Assembly (NCBI GenBank): GCA_003138855.1
Contig: PLHF01000011.1
Coordinates: 62,001 to 126,000, forward strand
Length of the DNA: 64,000 nt
Origin: Acidimicrobiaceae bacterium
GTDB lineage: Bacteria > Actinomycetota > Acidimicrobiia > Acidimicrobiales > RAAP-2
Direction of reading: 5' to 3'
Numbering within the stretch: the first letter of the stretch is position 1; each line of letters opens with the position of its first letter. Below the pieces are notes generated by a model. The model was not told the DNA's origin. It ran no database searches and saw only the letters and a list, made by a program, of their open reading frames with translations. A program made the position numbers and the translations under genes. Of the stretch, positions 20,655 to 29,639 are shown piece by piece.

Positions 20655-21404
20655 TCATCCGTGGACCGGCTGCGCTACCGATCGAGGTTGGGACAGGTCG
20701 ATGTCGTCGGCAGCCGCAGTGTCCACCAGCCAGAGCACCCGGTCGGCCGTGACCCGCGCCGCCGGGAGGTCCTCACCGGCCGCGATGCGTGCGAACGCCT
20801 GGTGCTTGGACGTCCCCGAGACGGTGAAGACGACCAGGCGGGCCCGGGCGATGGCGGCCAGGGTGAGGGTGATCCGGTCGTGGGGATTGGCGGCGTTCGG
20901 GTCGCGGCTGGCCGCCACCAACACGTCGGGATCGGCGAGCTCCAAGGCCGCGGAGCCGGGGAAGAGCGAGGCGCAGTGCCCGTCGGGCCCGAGCCCGAGG
21001 TGGACCAGGTCCAGGTGCCCCAACGGTTCGACCAGGGCCTGGTACTCGGCCGCCGCCCGCTCCGGGGGCCCGGACCGGTACATCGGGTGGTCGCCGTGGA
21101 CCGGGCCCACGTCGCCCAGCAGGGCCGCGGTGATCATCCGGTGGTTGGAGTCGGCGTCGTCGAGGGGCACGCAGCGCTCGTCACCGAGGTAGACATCGAC
21201 GGTCCGCCAGTCGACCCCGGCCCCCGAGTCCCCGGCCCGGCCCGGCCCCGTGCGCCCGGCCAGCCGGCGGTAGCACTTCTCCGCCGTTGGCCCACCCGAG
21301 AGGAAGAGGGAGAACGGGCCGCCCGTGTGCCCGGCCGTCGTTCCTTCCACCAGGTCGGCGAAGGCGTCGGGGACCGACGCCACCAACTGCACGTCGCCGT
21401 TCAT
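20655..21404 (-). CDS. pgl: 6-phosphogluconolactonase
   Basis: Hydrolyses 6-phosphoglucono-lactone in the oxidative pentose phosphate pathway. It has 249 residues and belongs to the NagB/DevB fold. Conserved blocks are FSLFLSGGPTAEKCYRRL at the N-terminus, VDVYLGDERCVPLDDADSNH in the middle, and LGLGPDGHCASLFPGS. The last has the conserved GxDGHxASLFPG pattern of the lactonase active site. It lies downstream of zwf by 13 bases, forming the gnd-zwf-pgl operon. Confidence 0.93.
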   Translation of the reverse strand: MNGDVQLVASVPDAFADLVEGTTAGHTGGPFSLFLSGGPTAEKCYRRLAGRTGPGRAGDSGAGVDWRTVDVYLGDERCVPLDDADSNHRMITAALLGDVGPVHGDHPMYRSGPPERAAAEYQALVEPLGHLDLVHLGLGPDGHCASLFPGSAALELADPDVLVAASRDPNAANPHDRITLTLAAIARARLVVFTVSGTSKHQAFARIAAGEDLPAARVTADRVLWLVDTAAADDIDLSQPRSVAQPVHG

Positions 21405-21417
21405 CGGCTCGATTCCC

Positions 21418-23052
21418 TCATTGGGGGAAGTCGGTGAGGCGGCCGCCGCTCATCTCCAGGTCGATCACCGGGTTGCGCCACTCGTCCCCCGACCGCTCCA
21501 CCAGCAGGTCGGCCATGTGGGGCCCCCAGGTCCCGGCAGCGTAGGGGTGCAGGCCGCCGCCAGGCTCGGACCACGCCTGGAGGTACGGGTCGACGATCTT
21601 CCACGCCTGCTCCACCTCGTCGGACCGGATGAACAAGGTGGCATCCCCGACCATGGCGTCGTGGATGAGGCGCTCGTAGCCATCGGCGGCCTCGGCCCCG
21701 GCGAACGCCTCGGCGTAGGAGAAGTCCATGGCCACCGATCGGATGTGGAACCTCTCGCCGGGCACCTTGGCCCCGAACTCGAGAGTGATCCCCTCGTCGG
21801 GCTGGATCCGGAGGATGAGCGTGTTGGGACGCAGGTCCCGGCTGGTGCGGTGGTCGAACAGCAGGAACGGGACCTGCCGGAAGGTCAGGGCCACCTCGGT
21901 GACCCTGGCCGGGAGGCGCTTGCCGGTCCGCACGAAGATCGGCACCCCGGCCCACCGCCAGTTCTCGACGCGGAGCCGCAGCGCCAGGTACGTCTCGGTC
22001 TGGCTGTCTGGAGCGACGTCGTCCTCCTGGCGGTAGGCGAGCACCGGTTGCCCATCGATGGAGCCGGCCGTGTATTGGCCCCGTACCGACTTGTCCACTG
22101 CCTCGTCGGGTGTGGGGATGTCGATGGCCTGGAGGAGCTTGACCTTCTCGTCACGGATCCGGTCGGCGTCGGTGCTCGTCGGTGACTCCATCAGGGTCAG
22201 GGCCAGCACCTGCATCACGTGGTTCTGGACGATGTCACGGAGGGCGCCGGCCGTCTCGTAGAAGCCGCCCCGGTGCTCGACGCCCAGGCTCTCGGCCACG
22301 GTCACCTGGACCTGGTCGACGTAGCGACGGTTCCAGATGGGCTCGAAGATGGCGTTGGCGAACCGCAGGGCCAGGACGTTCTGGACGGTCTCCTTCCCCA
22401 TGTAGTGGTCGATCCGGTAGATCTGGCTCTCGTCGAAGGCGGCATGCATGTGGTCGTTGAGCTCCAGGGCGCTGGCCAGGTCCCGGCCGAAGGGCTTCTC
22501 GACCACCACCCGGGCGAAGCTGCCGCCCTCCCCGGGCCCGGTGCAGGCGTGTTTCGCCAGGGCCTGGGCCACCAATCCGAACACACTCGGGATGGTGGCC
22601 AGGTAGTACAGGCGGTTGCCGTCGGTGCCGTCGAGCCGGTCGGCCTCGTCGAGGCAGGTCTTGAGCTGGTCGAAGGTGTCCGGGTGGTCGTACTCCCCGG
22701 CGATGTACTTGAACCGCTCGGTCAACGCCGTCCACTTGGGACCGCCCTCCGGGGTCGACTCGGCGACGTGGGTCCGGAACTCGTCGTCGGTCCACTCGGT
22801 GCGGGCGACGCCGATGACGGTGAATCCGTCGTCGAGCACGCCGCGGTCGGCCAGGCGAGCCAGGGCCGGCAGGATCTTGCGACCGGTGAGGTCGCCCGAC
22901 GCGCCGAAGATGACCATTGCCACCGGCGGCGCCTTCGACAGCACCGGGGGGAGGGTGCGGCGCTTGCCACCGGCGGCGCCCGGTGTCTCGCTGCTGCCGT
23001 CCGGGCCGGCCGCGCTGTCCTCGGCGGCGACAGAGATGGGGTCGGCGCTCAT
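21418..23052 (-). CDS. zwf: Glucose-6-phosphate 1-dehydrogenase
   Basis: Oxidises glucose-6-phosphate with NADP as the first step of the oxidative pentose phosphate pathway. Of its 544 residues about 40 are an N-terminal tail rich in Ala/Gly/Ser. The nucleotide-binding motif is GASGDLTGRK (50-59), then EKPFG (185-189), and the substrate/catalytic motif RIDHYMGK (213-220) with His216. The start ATG overlaps the gnd stop by four bases (ATGA). No opcA, the usual actinobacterial activator of this enzyme, is present nearby. Confidence 0.96.
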   Translation of the reverse strand: MSADPISVAAEDSAAGPDGSSETPGAAGGKRRTLPPVLSKAPPVAMVIFGASGDLTGRKILPALARLADRGVLDDGFTVIGVARTEWTDDEFRTHVAESTPEGGPKWTALTERFKYIAGEYDHPDTFDQLKTCLDEADRLDGTDGNRLYYLATIPSVFGLVAQALAKHACTGPGEGGSFARVVVEKPFGRDLASALELNDHMHAAFDESQIYRIDHYMGKETVQNVLALRFANAIFEPIWNRRYVDQVQVTVAESLGVEHRGGFYETAGALRDIVQNHVMQVLALTLMESPTSTDADRIRDEKVKLLQAIDIPTPDEAVDKSVRGQYTAGSIDGQPVLAYRQEDDVAPDSQTETYLALRLRVENWRWAGVPIFVRTGKRLPARVTEVALTFRQVPFLLFDHRTSRDLRPNTLILRIQPDEGITLEFGAKVPGERFHIRSVAMDFSYAEAFAGAEAADGYERLIHDAMVGDATLFIRSDEVEQAWKIVDPYLQAWSEPGGGLHPYAAGTWGPHMADLLVERSGDEWRNPVIDLEMSGGRLTDFPQ

Positions 23053-23984
23053 TTGGGGGTGAACGTCTCCCCACCCTGGGTCCCGTCCGCCGTGGTAAAG
23101 GCGTGCCCCCCGAACTGGTTGCGCAGGGCCGACACCAGGCGGAGGCCGAAGGCGTCCTTCTTCTGCGAGGCGAACCGGGCGAACAGTGCCGACGAGATGA
23201 CCGGTGCCGAGACCCCGCGGTTGATGGCCTCCTCTACGGTCCAGCGCCCCTCGCCGGAGTCGACCACCACCGCCTCGATCTGGTCGAAGCCCGATTCGGG
23301 CCGCAGGGCGCGCTCGGCCAGCTCGAGGAGCCAGCTGCGCACCACCGAGCCGTACCGCCAGATGGCGGAGATCTGGTGGAGGTCCAGGTCGAACTCGGGC
23401 GCCTCCGCCATGATCTCGAACCCCTCGGCATAGGCCTGCATGAGCCCGTACTCGATGCCGTTGTGGACCATCTTCACGAAGTGCCCCGCCCCCGGTGGCC
23501 CCACGTGGGCGTAGCCGCCCTCCGGTGCCAGGGCGAGGAAGGCGGGCTCGGCGATGGCTACCGCCTCGTCCGTCCCCCCGACCATCAGGCAGTACCCCTC
23601 CTTCAACCCCCAGATTCCCCCGGAGGTCCCGGCGTCGACCAGGGCGATGCCCTTGGCCGCCAGCGTTTCCACCAGCGGGGCGGTCTCCTTGTAGTTGGAG
23701 TTGCCGCCGTCGATGATCACGTCACCGGGCTCGAACAGCCCGGCCAGCGTGGTGATCGTGGAGCTGGTGGGCTCGCCGGCAGGAACCATGACCCATGCCA
23801 CCCGTGGAGCCTCGAGTTTGGACGCCAACTCCTCGAGCGTGGTGGCGGGGTCGGCGCCGAACGCGGCAACGGTCGAGCGCGCCTGCTCGGACAGGTCGAA
23901 GGCGACGACCTGGTGGCCGTGCTCGATGAGCCGCTGGGTCATGTTGGCCCCCATCTTGCCCAGTCCCACCATTGCGATCCTCAT
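23049..23984 (-). CDS. gnd: 6-phosphogluconate dehydrogenase (decarboxylating), short form
   Basis: Converts 6-phosphogluconate to ribulose-5-phosphate and CO2. At 311 residues it is the short GndA/YqeC-like form rather than the roughly 470-residue form. The Rossmann motif is GLGKMGANM at 7-15. IIDGGNSNYKET and VDAGTSGGIWGL are substrate-binding blocks. Catalytic Lys is in HFVKMVHNGIEYGLMQAYAEG. Short forms often use NAD; the coenzyme cannot be settled from the motif alone. A GAGGAG Shine-Dalgarno precedes the ATG. It overlaps zwf by four bases and is separated from tal by a repeat-filled gap. Confidence 0.94.
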   Translation of the reverse strand: MRIAMVGLGKMGANMTQRLIEHGHQVVAFDLSEQARSTVAAFGADPATTLEELASKLEAPRVAWVMVPAGEPTSSTITTLAGLFEPGDVIIDGGNSNYKETAPLVETLAAKGIALVDAGTSGGIWGLKEGYCLMVGGTDEAVAIAEPAFLALAPEGGYAHVGPPGAGHFVKMVHNGIEYGLMQAYAEGFEIMAEAPEFDLDLHQISAIWRYGSVVRSWLLELAERALRPESGFDQIEAVVVDSGEGRWTVEEAINRGVSAPVISSALFARFASQKKDAFGLRLVSALRNQFGGHAFTTADGTQGGETFTPK

Positions 23985-24062
23985 CGTGCTCTCCTCGTGT
24001 CGTCGAGTGCCTCTTGTCGGTAGCTGCCCTTCGTTGCCGCGCTGTCCCGCCCGTGGCGCGCG

Positions 24063-24182
24063 GGCTCAGCCATCGGCCGACGCGCCGGCTCAGCCATTGG
24101 CCAACGCATTGGCTCAGCCATCGGCCAACGCATTGGCTCAGCCATCGGCCAACGCATTGGCTCAGCCATCGGCCAACGCATT
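24063..24182 (-). repeat. Five tandem 24-bp repeats spanning the tal stop codon
   Basis: Five units begin at 24063, 24087, 24111, 24135 and 24159. The gene-side unit (24159-24182) supplies the last tal codons, Asn-Ala-Leu-Ala-Asp-Gly and TGA. Because 24 is a multiple of three, every copy repeats the TGA in the tal frame. Units three to five are identical; unit two has one change and unit one has several. Within each unit junction TTGGC and GCCAA can pair across ten bases, so the RNA could form a row of small hairpins between tal and gnd. Confidence 0.9.
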
Positions 24183-25283
24183 GGCTTTGTCGGTGAGCGA
24201 CTGCATCAGCTCGTCGAACGACTTGGCGAACGAGGCCACCCCCTCGGTCTCCAGAGTGCCGGCAACGTCCTCCATGTCGATGCCGGCGCCGGCCAACGCG
24301 GCGATGAGCCCTTCGGCCTCGTCGATCCCCGAGTCAATGGTCCGGGCAACGGTCCCATGGTCGAGGAAGTCGGCCACCGTCCCGTCCGGCATGGTGTTGA
24401 CGGTGTCGGGGCCGATCAGGGTGTCGACGTAGGCGAGGTCGGGGTAGTCGGGGTTCTTGGTCGACGTCGAGGCCCACAGCGGCCGCTGGACCCGAGCGCC
24501 CTTGGCCGCCAGCGTGTCCCAGCGTGGCCCGGAGAACCGCTCGGTGAAGAGCTTGTAGGCGAGTCGGGCCTGGGCCACCGCGGCCCCGCCCCGGAGGGCC
24601 AGCAGCTTCTCACCGTCGGCGGCCCGTCCGGCCGCGGCCTCGATCCGGTGGTCCACCTCGGTGTCGACCCGGCTGATGAAGAAGGAAGCCACGCTGGCCA
24701 CGGAGGACAGGTCGGTGACACCCGAGGCCGCCAGTGCCTCGAGTCCAGACAGGTACGCCTCGATGACCTCGTCGTAGCGGGTGATGCTGAAGATCAGGGT
24801 CACGTTGATGCTGTGGCCCTCGCTGATCATCTGCTGTATCGACGGGACGCCCTCCGGGGTGGCCGGGATCTTGACCAGCACGTTGGGCCGGTCGATCCGG
24901 GTATGCAGGTCACGGGCGGCGGCGATGGTGCCTTCGGTGTCGTGGGCCAACGAGGGGGCCACCTCCACCGAGACGAATCCGTCCCCGCCCTGTGACGAGT
25001 CGTAGACGGGTCGGAGAATGGTCAGGGCCCCGTTGATGTCGCCGACGACCAGGTCCCAGTAGGCGTCCTCTACGGATTTGGTGGAGATGAGGGAGCCGAA
25101 CTCGTGGTCGTAGGTGTCCTGACCACTGATGGCCTTGGCGAAGATGGTCGGGTTCGAAGTCACCCCACGGATGCCCTTCGCCACCAGCCCGGCGAGGGTG
25201 CCGTCCTGGAGCCAGTCACGCCGCAGGTTGTCGAGCCACGGGCTCTGCCCCTGCTGGTCGTAGAGGTCGTGGAGAGTGGTCAC
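24162..25283 (-). CDS. tal: Transaldolase
   Basis: Transfers dihydroxyacetone units between sugar phosphates in the non-oxidative pentose phosphate pathway. Its 373 residues match the actinobacterial type. GVTSNPTIFAKAI near residue 40 is the N-terminal signature. Schiff-base Lys lies in NVLVKIPATPEGVPSIQ, with NVTLIFSITRYDEVIEAY after it. The GTG start at 25283 has a GAAAGGAAA ribosome site. The last codons form part of a 24-bp tandem repeat. The gene lies 47 bases after tkt. Confidence 0.95.
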   Translation of the reverse strand: MTTLHDLYDQQGQSPWLDNLRRDWLQDGTLAGLVAKGIRGVTSNPTIFAKAISGQDTYDHEFGSLISTKSVEDAYWDLVVGDINGALTILRPVYDSSQGGDGFVSVEVAPSLAHDTEGTIAAARDLHTRIDRPNVLVKIPATPEGVPSIQQMISEGHSINVTLIFSITRYDEVIEAYLSGLEALAASGVTDLSSVASVASFFISRVDTEVDHRIEAAAGRAADGEKLLALRGGAAVAQARLAYKLFTERFSGPRWDTLAAKGARVQRPLWASTSTKNPDYPDLAYVDTLIGPDTVNTMPDGTVADFLDHGTVARTIDSGIDEAEGLIAALAGAGIDMEDVAGTLETEGVASFAKSFDELMQSLTDKANALADG

Positions 25284-25330
25284 GGGTTTCCTTTCGGTCG
25301 GGCGGGATTGGTGCTTGGGTCACGCCGTTG

Positions 25331-27352
25331 TCAGGGGGCTCGGCGTGTTGCGACCAGTGCGGAGGCCCGCTCGGCGACGTTGGCCGCCGTGAACCCGAAC
25401 TCCGCGAGGACCTGTTCGCCCGGTGCCGACGCCCCGAAATGGTCGAGGCAAACGGTGGCGTCCGCGTAGCGCTCCCAGCCGAACGAGCTGGCGGCCTCGA
25501 CGGCCAACCGGGCCACACCGTCGGGCAGGACCTCGGCCCGGTACTCGTCGGGCTGCGTGGCGAAGAGCTCCCACGACGGGAAGGAGACCACCCGGGCCGA
25601 TACACCGTTCGCCCGCAGCAGGTCGGCGGCAGCCAGGCAGAGCTGGACCTCGCTGCCGGTCCCGATCAGCACCAGGTCCGGGCTCCCGCCCTCCGCGTCC
25701 CGCAGCACGTAGGCCCCTCGGGGAACGCCATGAGCGGCGCGGTCGACGGTCTCGGCCAGCACCGGCAGATCCTGGCGGGAGAGGATGAGGGCGGTCGGCC
25801 CTTCGCTGTCGACGGCGATGCGCCACGCCTGGGCCGTCTCGTTGGCGTCGGCGGGCCGGATGACCCGCAGGTCGGGCATGGCCCGTATGGCCGCCAACTG
25901 CTCGACGGGCTGGTGGGTGGGACCGTCCTGGCCCAGGCCGATCGAGTCGTGGGTCCACGAGTAGATCACGTGGGCGTTGGACACCGCCGCCACCCGGACG
26001 GCGCCCCGCATGTAGTCACTGAAGACGAAGAAGGTGCCCCCGACCGGGACGATGCCCCCGTGGGCGGCCATGCCGGTCATCACCGCCCCCATCCCGTGCT
26101 CGCGGATGCCGTAGTGGATCAGGCTCCCCCCCGGCTCCTCGGCCGACTGGGCCACGGCGTCGGCCATGGCCATCCCGGTGTTCCCGGTCAGGTCGGCGCT
26201 GCCCGGTATCAACCCCGGAATGGAGGCTCCGGTGACGTCGATGCAGGCCTTGATCGCCTTTCGGGTGGCGATGGGCCCGTCGCCGGGGGCGAAGGAGGGG
26301 AGGGTCGCCTCCCAACCGGGCATCCCGTGCCCGGCCTGGGCCGCCTCCCATCGGGCCTTGTCCCCGTCCCACGCGGCAAAGCGCTCCGCCCAGGTCGCCC
26401 GCCACGCCTGCCCCCTCGGGATGCACCGGCGGTACATCCCGAGGACGTTCTCGGGAACCCAGAAGGACTCGTCGGCGGGCAGGCCGAGGATCTCCTTGGT
26501 GAGGCGGATCTCCTCCGGAGAGAACGGGTCCCCGTGCGCCTTGGCCGTGTCGGTGAGGTGGGGAGAGGGATAGCCGATGTGGCTCCGCAGGATGATCAGC
26601 GACGGGCGCTCGTCGTCGGCCTTGGCCCGCAGCAGGGCGGCTTCGAGGGAACCGAGATCGTTGGCCACGTCACGGATGTCGTCGACCCCCCATCCGTAGG
26701 CACCGAACCGCTCGGCCACGTCGTCGGAGTAGGAGAGCTCGGTGGGGCCGTCGATGGTGATGTGGTTGTCGTCGTAGACGTAGACGAGTCGGCCCAGGCC
26801 GAGGTGGCCGGCCAGCGAGGCGGCCTCGTGGGAGATGCCCTCCTCGAAACACCCGTCGCCGGCCACGACGTAGGTGTGGTGGTCGCACACCTCGGGCGAG
26901 AAGTGCGAACGGAGCCATCGCTCGGCGATTCCCATGCCCACCCCGTTGGCGACTCCCTGGCCCAGCGGACCGGTGGTGACCTCCACGCCGGCAGTGTGGT
27001 GGAGCTCCGGGTGGCCCGGCGTGCGGCTGCCCCACTCGCGGAAGGCGCGCAGGTCGTCCCGCTCCAGCCCGTAGCCCGTCAGGTAGAGCATCGAGTACAA
27101 CAGGATCGAGGCGTGCCCGTTGGAGAGCACGAACCGATCCCGGTCGGGCCAGAGGGGATCGGAGGGATCGTGGCGCATGACCCGGGTGAAGAGCACGTGG
27201 GCCAGCGGAGCCAGTGCCATGGCGGTCCCGGGGTGGCCGGAGTTGGCGGCCCTCGGGGCATCCATGGCCAGTCCTCGGATGACGTTGATCCCGAGCTGCT
27301 CGAGAGCCTCGCTGGGCGCCAGGTCGGGAGCAGACGACAGGTCTTCGGTCAT
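25331..27352 (-). CDS. tkt: Transketolase
   Basis: Thiamine-diphosphate enzyme that exchanges two-carbon ketol units in the pentose phosphate pathway. The 673 residues include the substrate His in NSGHPGTAM, the GHASILLY block, the TTGPLGQGVANGVGMG signature and the TPP motif GDGCFEEGISHEA. The pyrimidine domain shows GIREHGMGAVMTGMA with the catalytic Glu and the motif HDSIGLGQDGPTHQPVE. It is the first gene of a minus-strand run tkt-tal-gnd-zwf-pgl-fbiC-LOG. The ATG has a promoter-like TAGGGT eight bases upstream. Confidence 0.97.
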   Translation of the reverse strand: MTEDLSSAPDLAPSEALEQLGINVIRGLAMDAPRAANSGHPGTAMALAPLAHVLFTRVMRHDPSDPLWPDRDRFVLSNGHASILLYSMLYLTGYGLERDDLRAFREWGSRTPGHPELHHTAGVEVTTGPLGQGVANGVGMGIAERWLRSHFSPEVCDHHTYVVAGDGCFEEGISHEAASLAGHLGLGRLVYVYDDNHITIDGPTELSYSDDVAERFGAYGWGVDDIRDVANDLGSLEAALLRAKADDERPSLIILRSHIGYPSPHLTDTAKAHGDPFSPEEIRLTKEILGLPADESFWVPENVLGMYRRCIPRGQAWRATWAERFAAWDGDKARWEAAQAGHGMPGWEATLPSFAPGDGPIATRKAIKACIDVTGASIPGLIPGSADLTGNTGMAMADAVAQSAEEPGGSLIHYGIREHGMGAVMTGMAAHGGIVPVGGTFFVFSDYMRGAVRVAAVSNAHVIYSWTHDSIGLGQDGPTHQPVEQLAAIRAMPDLRVIRPADANETAQAWRIAVDSEGPTALILSRQDLPVLAETVDRAAHGVPRGAYVLRDAEGGSPDLVLIGTGSEVQLCLAAADLLRANGVSARVVSFPSWELFATQPDEYRAEVLPDGVARLAVEAASSFGWERYADATVCLDHFGASAPGEQVLAEFGFTAANVAERASALVATRRAP

Positions 27353-27366
27353 TGGGGGAAACCCTA
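27350..27366 (-). promoter_or_regulatory. Leaderless-type promoter of tkt and the pentose phosphate operon
   Basis: TAGGGT at 27366-27361 (minus strand), eight bases, then the tkt ATG at 27352. Confidence 0.45.
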
Positions 27367-27417
27367 TCGGCCACAGGTGCAGAGCGCGGCAATGGTTCCG
27401 GTCGGCACGTCCGCCAG

Positions 27418-28566
27418 CTACCGGTCGCGGAACAGGGCGATCGAGGCGGTGAAGCTGTGGACGAAGTTGGTGCCGCCGATCGGGCCGAACTCACCGCCGG
27501 CGAAGAACCCGCCGAGGGGGACCGGGCCGACCGCCTGGCCGAGCACCCCGGCGTCGTGATCGACACCGTCGAAGAGCCGCGAACCCCGGCCGTTGCACGT
27601 GAACATCAACGCGGCCGTGGCGCGGCGACCCCGTAGGAGCGTTCCGAGCTCCTGGTCGGCGGTGACGGCGTCCCGCACGTGGAACCGGACCGTGCTGCCC
27701 AGGGGAACTTGGTCGTCAACGGCCACCGCGCCGTTGGCGCGATCCACGCCGACCACGGCGCGAACCAGGAAATCCCCCGGACCGGGGTCGGCGACGCGCT
27801 CGTCGATCAGGCGGCCCACGAACAGGCCGTTGTCCTCGATGCCGGCGATGTCGAGCGGCTGGAGGCCGGCCTTGATCTGGTCGACCATGCACTCCATGGC
27901 CGGCACCCCCGCCACTCCATAGATGACGTTGCGGTCGGATCCGGTGACGGTGAGGGGCTGCCCATAGGGTCGACACCCCTGGGACACCACGATCTCGATG
28001 TCGATGCCAGAGCCGATGAGCACGCCGACGGCACCCTCGTTCACCACCTGCTCGTCGACGACGAGGCGGGATCCGCCGGGGCCGCGTCCCCCTGACGCGT
28101 TGCCGCCGATGACGGGGAGTCCGGGCCGGCGTTCGTGGAGCCATGCCAGGAAGTCCGCGGCGGGAAAGGTGAACGGATCGGCGATCAGCAGGAGGGCGCT
28201 CGGTTCGAACCCGGTGCGGTCCGGCCATCCGGCGAAGTGCCACGAGTCATCGGCCAGGCGGGTGGCCCGCAGCGCCATGCCGGCCAGGGGCCCCACCCGT
28301 CCGGCCCAGAGGCTGATGGCCGGCGCCTCCTCCACCTCGGTCCCTGTGCCGATCACCGACTCCGCCGCGCATCCGAGGATGGCCAGGGGGTGGAGGACGG
28401 CCGATACCGTGGTCACGATGTCCTCGAGCGCCCCGGCATGGGGCCGGGTGACGGTCACCAGCACCAGGTCGGGCCGGTCACCGATGGATTCGAGGACTGC
28501 CCCCGAGACCTCCCCGATGGCCTGGGAGGCGATTGGGTGCTGGGATATGGCGCTGGCGAAGGGCAC
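27418..28566 (-). CDS. FIST-domain sensory protein
   Basis: A 382-residue protein with FIST N and FIST C domains, predicted small-ligand sensors for amino-acid-like compounds. The N-terminal domain covers about 20-190 (GCAAESVIGTGTEVEEAPAI and VIGGNASGG are typical FIST blocks). The C-terminal domain covers about 220-350. GGFFAGGEFGPIGGTNFVHS at the end is the usual C-terminal motif. There is no output domain and no membrane segment. The GTG start lies six bases after the cupin gene, so both are probably co-transcribed. Confidence 0.82.
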   Translation of the reverse strand: MPFASAISQHPIASQAIGEVSGAVLESIGDRPDLVLVTVTRPHAGALEDIVTTVSAVLHPLAILGCAAESVIGTGTEVEEAPAISLWAGRVGPLAGMALRATRLADDSWHFAGWPDRTGFEPSALLLIADPFTFPAADFLAWLHERRPGLPVIGGNASGGRGPGGSRLVVDEQVVNEGAVGVLIGSGIDIEIVVSQGCRPYGQPLTVTGSDRNVIYGVAGVPAMECMVDQIKAGLQPLDIAGIEDNGLFVGRLIDERVADPGPGDFLVRAVVGVDRANGAVAVDDQVPLGSTVRFHVRDAVTADQELGTLLRGRRATAALMFTCNGRGSRLFDGVDHDAGVLGQAVGPVPLGGFFAGGEFGPIGGTNFVHSFTASIALFRDR

Positions 28567-28572
28567 GTCTGC

Positions 28573-29595
28573 TCAGTCGGGTGCCGATGCGAACCGGATA
28601 TCGAGGGAGCGGAGGTACGAGTGCAACCCCGCGTCTTGGATGGGGACGAGATGGGCCGGCCGGCCCGACTCGTTGTGGTGGCTGTGCCACAGGCCCGGGG
28701 GGGTGACGAAGGCGCCTTCTGCCTCCCAGTCGATCCGGACCGGGTCGACGATGGCGCCCTCCGGGTCCAGGCGCGAGCCGATCAGGGAGTAGCAGCCCGG
28801 CTCGCACGAGGTGATGAGATCGAGGGCCACGCTCTGGTGTCGGTGCGGGCGCTGGACTCGGCCGGTCGGGAGCACGCCCAGCATGGCCCACAGGGTGTGG
28901 GTGACGGTCATCGTCCGCGGCGCGGCAGTGTTCCCGAGCAGGATGCTGATCCGGTTGCGGGTGGACGCGTCGGGATGGCGCTCGACCTCGGCCAGCCGGG
29001 CCAGTGCCACCTCGCCGTCGAACCGGGTGGGGGCGAAACGGGCCCCCCAGGGCTTGACACCGAGGTAGTGGAGAAGGGGGGCGTCGGTGACCCGGTAGAG
29101 CAGCGCTTCCGCGGGCTCGCCGGGGGCAGGGTCGGTGGCGGCGGCGTGCACGGTGGTACACCCGGCCGGCAAGGTGACGAAGTCCCCGCGGCGCCAGTCG
29201 ATGCGCCCGGCCCTCGGTGCCTCGAAGGCACCGACCCGTTGGAACTCGCTGGAGCCCCGGCCGCGGAGGCAGTAGTAGAGCTCGCTGGTGGCGTCGGGCT
29301 CGGTGGACACGTCCTCGCCCGGGCGGAGGATCACGAAGGAGGCCAACAGTCCCGGGCTGGTGGCCGGGTAGCTGACGCCGAGCTCGCCCGAGAGATCGAG
29401 GGGGATGATGCGGGAGGACCCTCCGTCATGCATCCGCGGGGAGAACCTCCGGATCGGCACCCCGGAGATGGCGCCGGACCCGATGGGGTCTGCGGCTGCC
29501 GAGTACTCGTAGAACGTCGCATCGCCGGTCCAGTCCTCGACGGCCTCCCCGACCGCGACGGTGGGAGCTGCGGTGTCATCGATTCGATTGGCCAT
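28573..29595 (-). CDS. Two-domain cupin protein, function unknown
   Basis: A 340-residue bicupin. The first beta-barrel around 85-165 contains ELYYCLRGRGSSEF and GDFVTLPAG. The second around 235-320 contains RPHRHQSVALDLI and LWHSHHNES, with several His placed like metal ligands of gentisate-dioxygenase-type cupins. The first barrel lacks the usual HxH, so only the second is likely to bind metal. The substrate is not known. It starts 41 bases from the divergent thioesterase gene. Confidence 0.7.
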   Translation of the reverse strand: MANRIDDTAAPTVAVGEAVEDWTGDATFYEYSAAADPIGSGAISGVPIRRFSPRMHDGGSSRIIPLDLSGELGVSYPATSPGLLASFVILRPGEDVSTEPDATSELYYCLRGRGSSEFQRVGAFEAPRAGRIDWRRGDFVTLPAGCTTVHAAATDPAPGEPAEALLYRVTDAPLLHYLGVKPWGARFAPTRFDGEVALARLAEVERHPDASTRNRISILLGNTAAPRTMTVTHTLWAMLGVLPTGRVQRPHRHQSVALDLITSCEPGCYSLIGSRLDPEGAIVDPVRIDWEAEGAFVTPPGLWHSHHNESGRPAHLVPIQDAGLHSYLRSLDIRFASAPD

Positions 29596-29624
29596 CCCTC
29601 CAGTATCGACGAGCGGGACGGAGG

Positions 29625-29639
29625 TAGCGTCACGTCGTG
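29625..29639 (+). promoter_or_regulatory. Leaderless-type promoter of the thioesterase gene
   Basis: TAGCGT at 29625-29630, six bases, then GTG 29637. Confidence 0.5.

Noticed and set aside
24063..24182. CRISPR array.
   Set aside because: Units are directly adjacent with no spacers and no cas genes; it is a simple tandem repeat.
23695..24432. Plus-strand ORF with AQPSANAL repeats as a repeat protein.
   Set aside because: It is antisense to gnd and tal, and the repeat peptide is just a translation of the 24-bp repeat.
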